The position numbers were made by a program, and so were the translations under genes. A stretch of 64,000 bases of DNA. Source: Gaeumannomyces sp. JS-464. Lineage: Eukaryota > Ascomycota > Sordariomycetes > Magnaporthales > Magnaporthaceae. Below, one piece after another: positions 35,401 to 45,869 of this stretch (positions within the stretch are counted from its first letter, which is position 1; every line of letters starts with the position of its first letter). The stretch covers positions 11,427,501 through 11,491,500 of the forward strand of contig NGZR01000001.1 in the NCBI GenBank assembly GCA_002197995.1, read 5' to 3'. The notes under the pieces are model-generated. The model did no database searches, was not told where the DNA came from, and worked only from the letters and a program-made list of their open reading frames with translations.

Positions 35401-36673
35401 CCTACCATTCATTCAAAGCCTACACCAGCTGCCAGAGCTGCGACGCCAGTTCGCTATAGATGACCATCTTGGAAACCGCGAGAAGGCTCTTGGCCACCTC
35501 AAGTCCAGCGGCGACTTCGAGGCGGCGAAGGACTACACGATCAAGCACAGCCTCTACCAAGCGGCTCTGGGCTTGTACAGGTACGAGGTGGAACAATCGC
35601 GCGCTCTCATGGCGCTCTATGCCCAGCACCTCGAGACCAAGTCCAAATTCCGCGAGGCCGGATTAGCACACGAGCACCTGGGCAATTTCGCCCAAGCCAC
35701 GAGCTGCTACCGCTCGGCCGGCACGTCGAGCTGGCGTGAGTGTCTCGCTACTGCGCACCAGCAGCGCGACCCGGCCCCGCTATCCAAGGAGGTGCTGGCT
35801 GAGCTGGCGGCGGCTCTAGCCGACGCGCTGGCCGAGGCGAAAGACTACGCCTCTGCCGCGGCCATCCACCGCGAGTACCTGGACGACGCCGAGGCGGCGG
35901 TCCAGTGCCTCTGCAAAGGACACTTCTTCGCCGAGGCGCTGCTCCTCAACGCAAGGTCCGGCGGCTCGCTCGACGTGGACCGCGGCCTCACAGACGCCTT
36001 CGCGGCGTCGACGGAGCTGCTGGCCGACTGCAAGGCGCAGCTCAAGGCGCAGGTGCCACGGATCCTGGAGCTGCGGCGCAAGGCGGCCGAGGACCCGCTC
36101 GGGTTCTACGAGGGCGAGCGGCCCGGCGGCGCGGGCGGGGACGTCCCCGACGACGTGTCGGTGGCGGCGAGCTCGCGGCTGAGCACGAGCGCGAGCCTGT
36201 TCACGCGCTACACGGGCAGGGACGGCAGCGTGGGCACGGCCGGCACGGGCGTCAGCCGGGCGACGAGCAAGAACCGCAAGCGCGAGGAGAAGAAGCGCGC
36301 GCGCGGCCGCAAGGGCACCGTGTACGAGGAGGAGTACCTCGTCAACAGCGTCCGTCGCCTCGTCGAGCGGGTCGCGTCCGTCGAGGCCGACGGCGTGGCC
36401 GCCCTCGTCGCCGCCCTGTTCCGCAGGGGCATGCAGGAGCAGGGCAGGGCTGTGGAGGCGCTGCTGGCCGAGGTGCTTGAGGGCTGCCGCGTGGCTGTGG
36501 CGCAGGTCTGGCCGCCGCAGGTGGTCGGCGGGCTGGCTGGTCCGCAGGCGCCTGTGGCGACGGCACCGGCCACCGGGGCCGAGGCGGTGATGGAGGCTTC
36601 GTTGGAGGCGAGGGCTGCTAAGCAGGAGCCGCCGGTGTTGCCGGACATCAAGAAGCTATCTCTGCTAGGCTAA
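32430..36673 (+). CDS. elp1: Elongator complex subunit Elp1 (Iki3)
   Basis: Five exons: 32430-32599, 32657-33618, 33704-34489, 34559-34907, 34984-36673; introns 57, 85, 69 and 76 nt; 1318 residues with no frame break. The N-terminus MRNLRNIRHD is typical of fungal Elp1. WD-type propeller sequence follows (LAGGDVVIVRED, HVSVGWGKKETQFQGKGAKA, ERNGLRHGQFTLR, TEWVFHTS), then the helical C-terminal half (SFRDLLE-like region around HEHLGNFAQA) and a basic stretch near residues 1185-1200 (KNRKREEKKRARGRKG) that corresponds to the tRNA-binding/nuclear-signal region. Known role: scaffold of the six-subunit Elongator complex, which makes the cm5/mcm5 side chains on wobble uridine of tRNAs. Exon 4 could start 3 nt later (tandem CAG acceptor at 34558/34561), changing one alanine. 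Confidence 0.95.
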
Positions 36674-36866
36674 GCAGGAGGAACTGGACTTGGGTTGGAA
36701 GCTTCCAGCGGGACAGATGGGACAGGTTTTAAAACGGGAGAAAGGGAACCACAAAATAGAACAATTGCTTCGTAACTTTTTTTTTTCGGCACCGCTTTAT
36801 ACAATACACGGAATTTCGCGGCGTGGTAATTTTGAGGGTTGTTTTTACAGCATTATTTACAGCAAC

Positions 36867-38177
36867 CTAACGCAAACGCCTATGAGGGGGCGGTTGGCTC
36901 GCGGCCGGCAGGTCCGCCGGGGGAGGCGCGGCGATATCCTGGAAGTGCTCGGCAGCAGATATCGCCTTACTCCTGTTCCTGGCCATGACCTCGCCGATCT
37001 TGGCCAGCATGCTATTGGTCAGGACTGGCGGCGGCGCGGCGGCCCTGATCTCCCTCTGCATCTTGTTGTACTCCTGGACCGGGGTGAGCATCGAGTCGGC
37101 CATGTGGGCGCGCCCCTTCTTTGCGTCCGTCTCGGCCTGCTTCTGGGCGATGTACTCGTCCGTGTGCCTGGTCCTGAACTTGGAGAAGCGGTTCCGCAGC
37201 TCGTCGATGACGGGCGCGGGCACGGGCGGGGCGGACAGGGTGGGCATGAAGGTCTTCTTCTCGACCTCGATGCGGAGCGTGTCGGCGGGCTGGTCGTCGT
37301 GCTCCTCGGGCGCGCGCTCGGGCCAGGGGATCAGGACGTTGAGCCCGGGCACCATGCGGTTCCACTCGCGGCGGCCGGTCGGGCGGTCAAAGGTGCGGTC
37401 GCGGGCGACGAGCTGCCGGATGACGACGTCGCGCGTCTCGCCCGTCTCCGGGTCGCGCAGCGGATGGACGAGGCGCACGGCCGAGACGGGCAGGCTCGAG
37501 TGGAACTGCGAGGTGCTGGCGCCGCCCGTCTTGTGGCGGAGGAACTCGGGGATGGTGACATTGACCTGTTTGTGGCGGGGGCGGGGGGGGGGGGGGTTTC
37601 AAAGGCGTTAGTTATCCGAGTGTGGTTTCTTTCCCGCGGGGTTGCACCAAGAAGCAACTTACCATTCCGACGCCCTCGATCTTGAGCGTGCCGTGCTCCT
37701 CGTCGACGCTCTGGATCATGCCGATCTGGCCCTTGCTGGGCCCGTCCATGACGATGACGCGGTCGCCGGACACGATGCTGGGGTACCTGCTCCCGCCGGC
37801 CCAGGCCCAGCGCTCCTCGAGCTGCCAGTCTAGGGGCTTGAAGGACAGGTTCGCGGCCTCGCGGTCGATGCTGCCCCACGACGGCAGGTCGACCTTCTTG
37901 CCCGTGATGCGGGTCTGGCCGGCCTTGTACAGCGGCTTCCGCGTCCGGGGCAGCGAGCCGGCCGCGTGGGCCTCGCCGACGTCGCGCCGCGGGGCCAGCG
38001 GGCCCAGGTGCCAGTCCTCGCGCCGCGCCGCCCGCGCCATGGCCAGCCGGTACGCCGCCTCCTCGCGCAGCTCCCGCTGGGGTAGCGCTGCGGCCGGTCC
38101 TCTATCCTGGCGCGCCGGGCAAGGCGCCGTGCGGCCTGGCGCTCGGCCATGGCCGTCCGGCGCGCGAGCATTTCCAT
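36867..38177 (-). CDS. mrpl40: Mitochondrial large-subunit ribosomal protein uL24m (MRPL40-type), one frameshift
   Basis: Two exons on the minus strand, 38177-37663 and 37565-36867, with a 97-nt intron whose pyrimidine tract is a long C run. Seen: a basic N-terminus (MEMLARRTAMAERQAARRL) fitting a mitochondrial presequence, then the KOW region GDRVIVMDGPSKGQIGMIQS with EHGTLKIEGVGMVNVTIPEF spanning the intron, and a fungus-specific C-terminal extension with FSKFRTRHTDEYIAQK. Near 38080-38095 one base is missing: the presequence frame (RIEDRP) and the frame continuing as LPQRELREEAAYRLAMARAARR differ by one. Restoring one G gives 404 residues. A start at the internal ATG 38040 would avoid the break but lose the presequence. 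Converges with elp1, with 193 bp between stops. Confidence 0.87.
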
Positions 38178-40853
38178 TTTGGGGGCTCTGTTTTTTTTTT
38201 CCTTCCCCACTCTCTCTCTCTGTCTCTATCTTTCCTTGGGGCCTTCAGCGCCCTCCTCCTCTTTCTGGCGGGTCTCCCAGCTCGTCCGGACCTACTCGTC
38301 GTTGCAGTCGGGGGGAGGGTGGCTGCTCGGTGGGTGCGGCGGAAGCTCCCCTCACACGATAATCTTCCTCGACGTCTCCTCCACCATCACAGCATTTCTT
38401 GAAGCTTGAATTCTTCCCTCCTCCATCCCAAAGCGGGTCCTTCCGCTGTGCCGTTCCCAGTGGCCAATTGGGTGGGGTCTGGTGGGGCCTTGATTTAAAT
38501 GGCCTCCACGGACCGTGCATGAAGACGGAAAGCACACACGAGAGCACGTGCATGGGCTTTTACTCTCATGATGCAGTGGACAAAGACTGGGAAGCTCTGG
38601 TGACCAATCGAGGCTTGTTCGTCTAGCTGGCTCGTGTGGAAGGATCGGTGATTCGGTAATTCCCAGTTTTCATTCAAGGGGAAGCTCTGCTGCTTTGGAC
38701 GGCTTGGCCAGAAGTTGGGATCCGACAAGGGCTAGCTGCGTTGGATGTTGCTGACCGCCTTCGCCATTGAAGCGGCAAACGAGGCTACATGCGGGAGACA
38801 GTCCGGGCTAACCGAAATGATTAAAGATCAGAAGATAAAAACCCAAGGGCAGAAATGGGCGGTAGCTGCGCAAACCGACCCGGCGGCCGCTTGCATGAGT
38901 CGGCATGGACAGGGCTGACTGACAGCTGTGAGAGGATCAACGATGGCATAAATGGCTGGGCCATCAATCAGCGGGCATATCAAATGTGACCAACCTGCCA
39001 GCAAACCTGCCTACTACGTGCCCGCTGAGGCATGTCTACGTGCTCCAAAAAGGCCAGGCGACCAACCCGAGCGGATCGTACGGTCGAGAGGCCAATCCCA
39101 TCCTGCTGGCAGGCCGAAAACCAAAAGCAAATCGTTCAATGTGCCTCATCATTTTCCTGCGGCTGTCCGTCGCTGCAGTGCCAAGCCCCTGGGAGCGCGG
39201 AAGTCCTATCATGGCGTCGGGTACCCAGAACCAGGGCCCTTCTACGGTACGTACCAGCCCAGCTGGATCTAGGACTTTTTTTTGTGCACAACCCGAACAA
39301 CACGCCTCCACCGGGCGGTGCACACCTCTTTTGGTGCCGGCCCTGGCCAATTGACGGCAGCACTAGCCGTCCAGGCCATGGGACCTTGGGAGGGAGACAT
39401 TCGTATCGACGCTATTGCTGGGGGCCCGAACCTTTGCTCCATATATCATGTCCCGTTACGACGATTGCCACGCGTTCTCTGGTTGGCGGGAGCCCTCCTG
39501 TGCTGATATTGCCATGTCACCCTGGCCCGGCAGTCTGTGGGAAGAGGTTCCATGGTTTTGGCGAGCCGGTCTCCGCCTGGCGCGAGGCGCTCACTCACCA
39601 CGGTATCCCTTCAGAGATGTGAACACCATGTGCACAAGCAGCGCAAAGCTGCCGATCCTGGCGTGTGCCGACTGTACCAGTAAATAAAAAGGGAGCCCAT
39701 GCGGGAAACATCAGGACCATCAGGCCGGCGAGCTAAAAAGGCTCCGCATGCTGGCCGAGCCTCCCCAAGCTTCCTCTCGGGCCGCCTGTTGTTTCTGTTC
39801 TTGTGCAAACGAGGCAGGCTGGCGACGGGCGCTAGACAAGAGTCCTTGTGCTGTCAGCCCTCCCTGCCGGAGCAGCACATAGCACGGGGGCCAACTTTGT
39901 GCTGTTGCTGTTGTCCCAACCGAGATGAATGCCTACAACGTGCAATGCCTCCCCCAAAGTGCATGTCAACAGCCGGCGTGACAGCGCCAGCCACAGAGGA
40001 CTGCCAGCGAACTAGTGAGTCCTTTGGCCAGAACCAGACTCCAGCTAGGACCGACGGCTGGCCGTGCAGGGTGCTGGTGCGTGCTCGTGAAAGTGAAAGC
40101 TGGAGGCTGCAGCGGGTTTGCAGGTCCCAACCTGCCCAACTGCACGGCTTTTGATGACTGCGCTTGCTTGCACAGTCGGCTGGAGTCAATCAACGGCCAA
40201 TCCCTGGTCGGTGTTTTCCAGCGCTTTGTCCAGTGGCATCAGCCCGCTGTCAGCCCCCTGGACGTCTGGTTGTTGCTGGCAACAAACCCCCCACTCCCCT
40301 GGCGAACCGGCGCTTCTGAGTGGCTGCAACCCGGTTGGATGCCTCAGGAAAAACAGGCACGTCTGCCCGCAGCAGGAAGAAGAAAAGAGAGAGGCGAGCT
40401 CATTGCCCCAGCAGCCAACCCAAGCCCAGGCAGGCAGCCCGCCCCAGTCCATTTGCGTGCACCCGGACTGCCTCCCGTCAATCCTGCCCGTTTGGCCTGC
40501 TTGCTCTGCCACCCCAGCCCAGCCAGCGTCCAAGAAGCCCGGACCAGGCCAGGACCCAAATCTTTGTCACCCTTCGCTTCCAGCTAACTTCCCCTTCCCT
40601 TTCCAGTTCCAGTCCTTCCCCAACGTCAATCCAGACAGAGCCACCCCAATCGGCCCTGTCCCTTCTTCCTCTTTCTTCAGCAAACCACCGTGCATCATCT
40701 CGGCCCTGGCTATTTAATTCCACGGCCGCTTTTTCTGCACATCCTCCTCCTGCCTTTCCCCATCTCTCTCACAAGAGGTGCCTTTCTTCCTGTCCTGAGA
40801 AACCAGCAGCCAACAGATCTCGCCGTCAAACTCGCAAGCGCCCTCTAGCAACC
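38178..40853. other. Divergent intergenic region upstream of rho1
   Basis: About 2.7 kb with no convincing gene. It should contain the mrpl40 promoter at the left and a long promoter/leader for rho1 at the right, where a CT-rich leader precedes ATG 40854. Several 100-200 codon frames exist but are low-complexity. Confidence 0.45.
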
Positions 40854-42257
40854 ATGGCCGAGATCCGCCGCAAGCTTGTCATCGTCGGTGACGGTGCCTG
40901 TGGTAAAACCTGTTTGTTGATGTAGGTCTGCCTTTTTTTGCTATCTGCTCTCGCCTGCTCTCCCGCTCCTCCTGCCCTTTTCCCATCTGTCGGGAAATCA
41001 ACAGCACGACCGACGCCGAGCTGGCCACGTCTCTGGCGTGCACCGCATCGCCAAACGCAAGAAGCAAACGCAGCACGTCATGGTCAATCAGCCGCGACGA
41101 GACGGCCCTTTTCGGCGGCGGTCTGCCTGCAACACGACACAAGCCGCCATCAAACGGCCCCTGGGAGTCAATCATGATGCTATCAGCCTGCAACCCTTGC
41201 TAACTCGCTTCTCACAGTGTCTTCTCCAAGGGCACTTTCCCTGAGGTACGATTTGATGCCGCTGCGAACCAGCTCCTTTCTCCTTCGTCGAACCTGCTTG
41301 GTTCATTTCCTCGTCGTCATCGCTTCCGAAACACGCTACGATTGGCCCCTGCAGCTCGCCAAGGCCGACGTGGCTGGCCCTCACCCGACAGGACCACACA
41401 TCGCCGAAGCCTTCGAATGCCCTCTCCACATCCTCTGCCATTGTAGTTTCCATCAAACGACCATGTTTTGTGGTCGAGACGCGGAGATGGCGTCCAGTTC
41501 GAAGCAATGCACATCTGCGGACACGTCCAGCTGCCACTTGAGGATTGACCTCCAAACTCTAACACGCGTTTAATTGCAGGTCTACGTCCCCACCGTTTTT
41601 GAGAACTATGTCGCCGACGTCGAAGTCGATGGCAAGCACGTCGAGCTGGCGCTATGGGATACGGCTGGTCAGGAGGATTACGACCGTCTCCGCCCTCTGT
41701 CCTACCCCGACTCCCACGTCATCCTGATCTGCTTCGCTATCGACTCACCCGACTCTCTTGACAACGTTCAGGAGAAGGTAAGCATTCTCCCTCGCCACCA
41801 TGTCCTGTAAGGATGAACCGCCGCTTGCTGACCACATGCCTGTTGTCTACTGTGTGCAGTGGATCTCCGAGGTCCTGCACTTCTGCTCTGGCCTGCCCAT
41901 CATCCTCGTCGGCTGCAAGAAGGATCTCCGCTACGACCAGAAGACGATTGAGGAGCTCCGCAAGACCAGCCAGAAGCCCGTCTCGCCCGAGGATGTATGT
42001 CTCCCCTGCGCACATGATTGCCCCCCAAGATTACACATATCTTCTCTCCGTCATAAATGCCTACAGGAAACAGCCGCTAACCAACTTGCTCTTCTGCACT
42101 ACAGGGTGAGGAAATCAAGAAGAAGATCGGTGCCTACAAGTACCTCGAGTGCTCGGCCAAGACCAACGAGGGAGTCCGCGAGGTGTTCGAGCACGCCACA
42201 CGAGCGGCCCTGCTGTCGCGCGGCAAGGCCAAGAAGAAGAAGTGCCTGATCCTCTAA
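40854..42257 (+). CDS. rho1: Rho1/RhoA-type small GTPase
   Basis: Five exons: 40854-40921, 41218-41245, 41580-41777, 41860-41994, 42105-42257; 193 residues. Seen: P-loop GDGACGKT at 12-19, effector loop with T37 ([13 protein letters not shown]), [13 protein letters not shown] from 59, GCKKDL at 116-121, ECSAKT, and a polybasic tail ending CLIL (C190), a geranylgeranyl-type CaaX box. The [20 protein letters not shown] stretch is the fungal Rho1 form rather than Cdc42 or Rac. Known role: activates beta-1,3-glucan synthase and protein kinase C for cell-wall integrity and polarity. Exon 2 has only 28 nt and is flanked by introns of 296 and 334 nt, long for this window. Confidence 0.96.
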
Positions 42258-43710
42258 GCGAGCTTGGTTACTAGCAATACCTTGGTCGCCCCTTAATCCC
42301 TGCGTCGAAATCCCTGTTCTCCTTTTGCGAAAGGCCCCTCCGCCGTTTGTATGATATCCCGAAATCTACCACCAGGTTAGCACACGTCACGCTCTGTTCG
42401 CCACCGATTTTTCCTCTCTGCTGCTGCCGTTCCATTTGCCGACGCAACCGACCGACCCGGGAGAGCATGCGATGGTCCTCGGAGGGGGTCTAAGGGGTTC
42501 GGGTGGAGTACGGCCCTGTTACTCTTTTCGTTGTTTTCTCCTTGTTTCTTTTGACATTTCGACTGGAGTTCTACCTGTTCTCTTTTCTTATCCTCGACAC
42601 GCCCCGGCCCCCTCTTGGCCTGCGTCATTGCTTTATGTTGTGCCACACGGGACGAGGCATGGACAAGCTACGGGTCGGGGTTCCTCCAGCACCACATCCT
42701 GCGGGGCTTGGGGATATACACTTTCATAATCTCCCTTTGATTACGGCAAGGCAGCACAAATCTTTCTCGCATTTAAACGACGGCGAGCCCTGGGTCAGAA
42801 GACAGACTATGGAGACCAGGGAGAGACGGGGGTGGAAGATGGGGAGGCACAGGCGGGTCAGGACAGCAGAGTGGGCAGGAAGAGTGTAAACTCGCGACTG
42901 CGATGTGACTCGTTTTCCCGAGTGACTGAACCTACAGCACTGTCGAATGAGAAGCAACTCGGGAAAGCCTGGCCCAGTTTGATGGAAGGGAAGGGGAGGA
43001 GAGAGAGTTGTTTGTCCATGTCTTTGTTTTAGGAAGTTCGGTCAAGTGGCTGAGAAGTGACTGCCTGACTCCCCAGGACAGAGCATTTTTATATCATAAC
43101 TTGCGTTTTCTTTTTTTTTCGCGCTTCCGTTTTCCCTCCTGATTTCCGCCGGATATACTTGATTTTGCCCCTAATTTTGGTTTGGTCTTTCCTTTCAGGT
43201 GTATTCTCGATCGTTTGCCCTCGCGTAATCTGTCTCTCCACGATGAATTTGTGGCAAGGTTTCGTTGTAACAATCTGTCGCCCGTCCTGCCTCTCCCACC
43301 ACTCTGGCTCGTTTTAACCTCGTCACGACGTTGGGACAATCACGGTACAGACGGGTAGGTAGGTAGTTTATCTCCAGCTGTAAAAGCATCAGGGGCCCGG
43401 AGCCCATCCTTGACAAACGGGTAGCTCGGCGAATGTGAAGCAGCAATGAGAGGCCAGGCAGGTGGGAAAATGGGACTGGATCGGATCTGCATGCAAGATG
43501 CTTTCTTCTCAATTTCATCAAACCTGCTTATCGTCGATGGATCAAAAAGCCAGTCCGTGATACCTCCTCCTCAAGCGCCCCCTTTCCCATCGAGCCTCTT
43601 CCTATTTCTTCTGAAATCGGCCAGGTCGGTGGGTGCCTTTCCCTTCATCCCCCATTTCCCGCGTCCATGCGATTGTCTCCCGTTTACGACAGCTTGGTCT
43701 GTTGTCTGCT
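42258..43710. other. Convergent intergenic region
   Basis: 3' flanks of rho1 and of the small cysteine peptide gene. T-rich near 43108-43120. No gene seen. Confidence 0.45.
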
Positions 43711-44028
43711 TTAGGCGGGGCAGCTCTGCTCGTAAACGGACAAAGGAGGTTGGCACAGTCAGCAACCGTCCCGTCTCGTCCGATCACACCGGGAAAGCAT
43801 CCGGCAGACACTCCCCTCCTTCTCTCAAAGGGAGAGAAAGAGGGAAGAGGAAATGAAAAGGGGAATGGTGGGGAATGAGGCAGTAGTGTGGACGTGAGTG
43901 AGATAAGGGGATGGATGACGAGGCGAGGGAGGAGTGAGGGAGGGGGGACTCACAGCTCCGCACGAGCCGCACGTCTTGGAGGTGCCGTCCGAGGCGGCAC
44001 CGCACTTGGGGCAGGCAGAGTCGTGCAT
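43711..44028 (-). CDS. 29-residue cysteine-rich peptide, two exons
   Basis: Exon 1 is 44028-43954, exon 2 is 43725-43711, and the intron is 228 nt (GTGAGT...ACGAGCAG, branch GCTGAC). The peptide has five cysteines at 6, 9, 20, 23 and 27, in CPKC, CGSC and a final SCPA. CPKC-x10-CGSC is a minimal zinc-ribbon-like arrangement; a metal-binding or metallothionein-like role is inference. Support for a real gene: the ATG has A at -3, the leader is CAA-rich and unstructured like those of highly expressed fungal genes, a CT-rich block and a TATA-like element lie upstream, and splicing turns a degenerate tail into a compact CGASCPA end followed directly by TAA. Too short for routine gene finders. Confidence 0.65.
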
Positions 44029-44167
44029 GCTGGGCAGATATGTGGGTTTTTGTAATTTTGGAGATTTGTTGTTGCTTTTGCGGGTGTTTCTTATTGCTTT
44101 TGTTGTGACAGACAGAACAGGGAGGGAAGAGAGGGAAGTCGGAGGATGCGGGGTCTAAACTTCCATC

Positions 44168-44175
44168 TTTAAATA
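44168..44175 (-). promoter_or_regulatory. TATA-like element of the cysteine peptide gene
   Basis: TATTTAAA on the minus strand, about 140 nt before the ATG. It is followed by a CT-rich block (about 44105-44150) and then an A/CA-rich leader, the usual order in strongly expressed genes of filamentous ascomycetes. Confidence 0.45.
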
Positions 44176-44337
44176 CTTTGAGGGGGGGTCCTGCCTCCTG
44201 CTCCTGCCTCCTCCTCCCACCATCCAGCCACCACTACCACCATCACGTTTCCAGGTGCCCCTGGGATGCACGAGATGGCCTGCAATAAACCTGGCGAGAG
44301 GGAGCTAAAACGTGGGCCACCACGAGAGCGGGGGTAG

Positions 44338-44365
44338 CGGGATGGATGGATGGATGGATGGATGG
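44338..44365. repeat. GGAT tetranucleotide tract
   Basis: About six copies, upstream of the cysteine peptide gene. Confidence 0.9.
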
Positions 44366-45869
44366 TCCTCGTGCGTGCATCTTGGCCGTTCCATTGCTAG
44401 CCGAGATACATACATCATCTGGACCCTGACTTTTTTTTTTGGTTGCTCTCTACACGATCTGCCTTGGGCAGGACAAAGGAATGAGCAGATGGCCAGCAGG
44501 AGTCCAACCCCCATCGCAGGCCCCGGCTCAGCTGGCCCTGCCTCTGCCCAATCCGGGCGCGTCCGTTTCCAATAGAATCCCCGAAACTCTGCCTTTTTTT
44601 CTTTTAATCCACCAGGCGGCGGGCGAGAGCTGTCATGCGCATGCCTGGCAGGTTTTTGCCCCGTTTGTGTTGTAAACTGTTTTAGAGTGCGGGGGAAAAG
44701 AAATCGCCCTAGCTGTTTTGCGTCCGTCTTTATAAAGCTTCACGTTGCTCGTCCCCGCCCAAAATCCCCGCCAGGTCGAGATGGGACCGTTCTGCTGCTC
44801 CCATCTATATGAGGTACCTATGTATAAACATGCCGACGAGAGGTAAGGGATTTGTACGACGAAATGGGACATCTCTTGCACTGGTGTGTTACCAGCCTTC
44901 AGCCCTCGGTCCTCCCACCCTCCCCTCCTCCCAAACGCCAAATAGAAACAGCAGGGGGGTCCGGTCCGGCCGGCGTCGTCATAGGTCATGTCATACGACC
45001 CGACGGAGGGGGGGAGCTGCACGCATAATCGCGGATCGGTGATAGGTGGGCGACCACCTATGTACTTGATGGGTACCCCCGCACACACACACTCCCCTCC
45101 CACCAAGTATGCTATGTAACGACACGATACCCCCAACCCAGCCCGTCGCCTCGCCTCGTCCCTTGTGATTGCACGGCATGGCCTTGGCTGAACCCTGCCC
45201 TCCTTCCGGGGCAGGCAAGCGAGCGATGCGGGGTGGTGGTGGTATATTACATTTGTGCATAGATAGTGCTTGTAGCAGAAAGAGACCCTACCTGGCCTGC
45301 CGCCGGAACCCGCCACATGACATTGCGCGTCGGCATTGTGAGGGGGTGGGGGGACGGCCGGAGAGGATGGTGGACTGGGGCTGATGCATTTGGCTGCCTT
45401 GCTTGTTAGTTGTCTTTGGGCAGCTGGTGCGTTTCCTGTCCGCGTCGGGAAATCTTGAGCAAGTCGATGGCGTAACGAAATTGGCAAGGGAGGAAGCACG
45501 AGATTTCTCCTGAAGAAGAACCGAGTAAATTCCATGTTGTGTTGGATTCGAGCCCCGTGTCTGTGAAGGGGAGAGAAACGCCTTGGTCCATACAGAGATT
45601 CCCCTTGTCTTGCGCTTGAAACTCCCCCAGCCAGTCTATCGCTTGTGATTCTGTTTCTTCAGTCTTCCCGCTCTCTCCTTTTCTCCCCGATGAAACACCT
45701 CGCAAAAGCACCAATCCGAGAAAACGAGGCCAAGGATGTAGGTATAAAAAAACACCAAAAATACCAGGAAAAGGAAATAGGGAAAGAATATGAGAGAAGG
45801 AAAAAATGGTGATGCCAAGGATCGCCTGTCATTACAGTAGGGTTACATGGGAAACACGAGGTGATTATT

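Larger units (their letters stand above)
44029..45869. other. Intergenic region with promoter and a GGAT tract
   Basis: Contains the cysteine peptide promoter and, at 44338-44365, a GGAT tetranucleotide tract. A 300-codon minus-strand frame (44633-45535) has no recognisable domain and a proline/cysteine-rich chance-like composition. The right end holds the 3' UTR of the transporter gene. Confidence 0.4.

Noticed and set aside
36867..38040. mrpl40 starting at the internal ATG 38040
   Set aside because: It would avoid the frameshift but discard the basic presequence and the conserved segment LPQRELREEAAYRLA, which read well once one base is restored.
44633..45535. 300-codon open frame on the minus strand
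   Set aside because: No domain, no protein-like pattern, composition typical of GC-rich chance frames; no supporting splice or leader signals.
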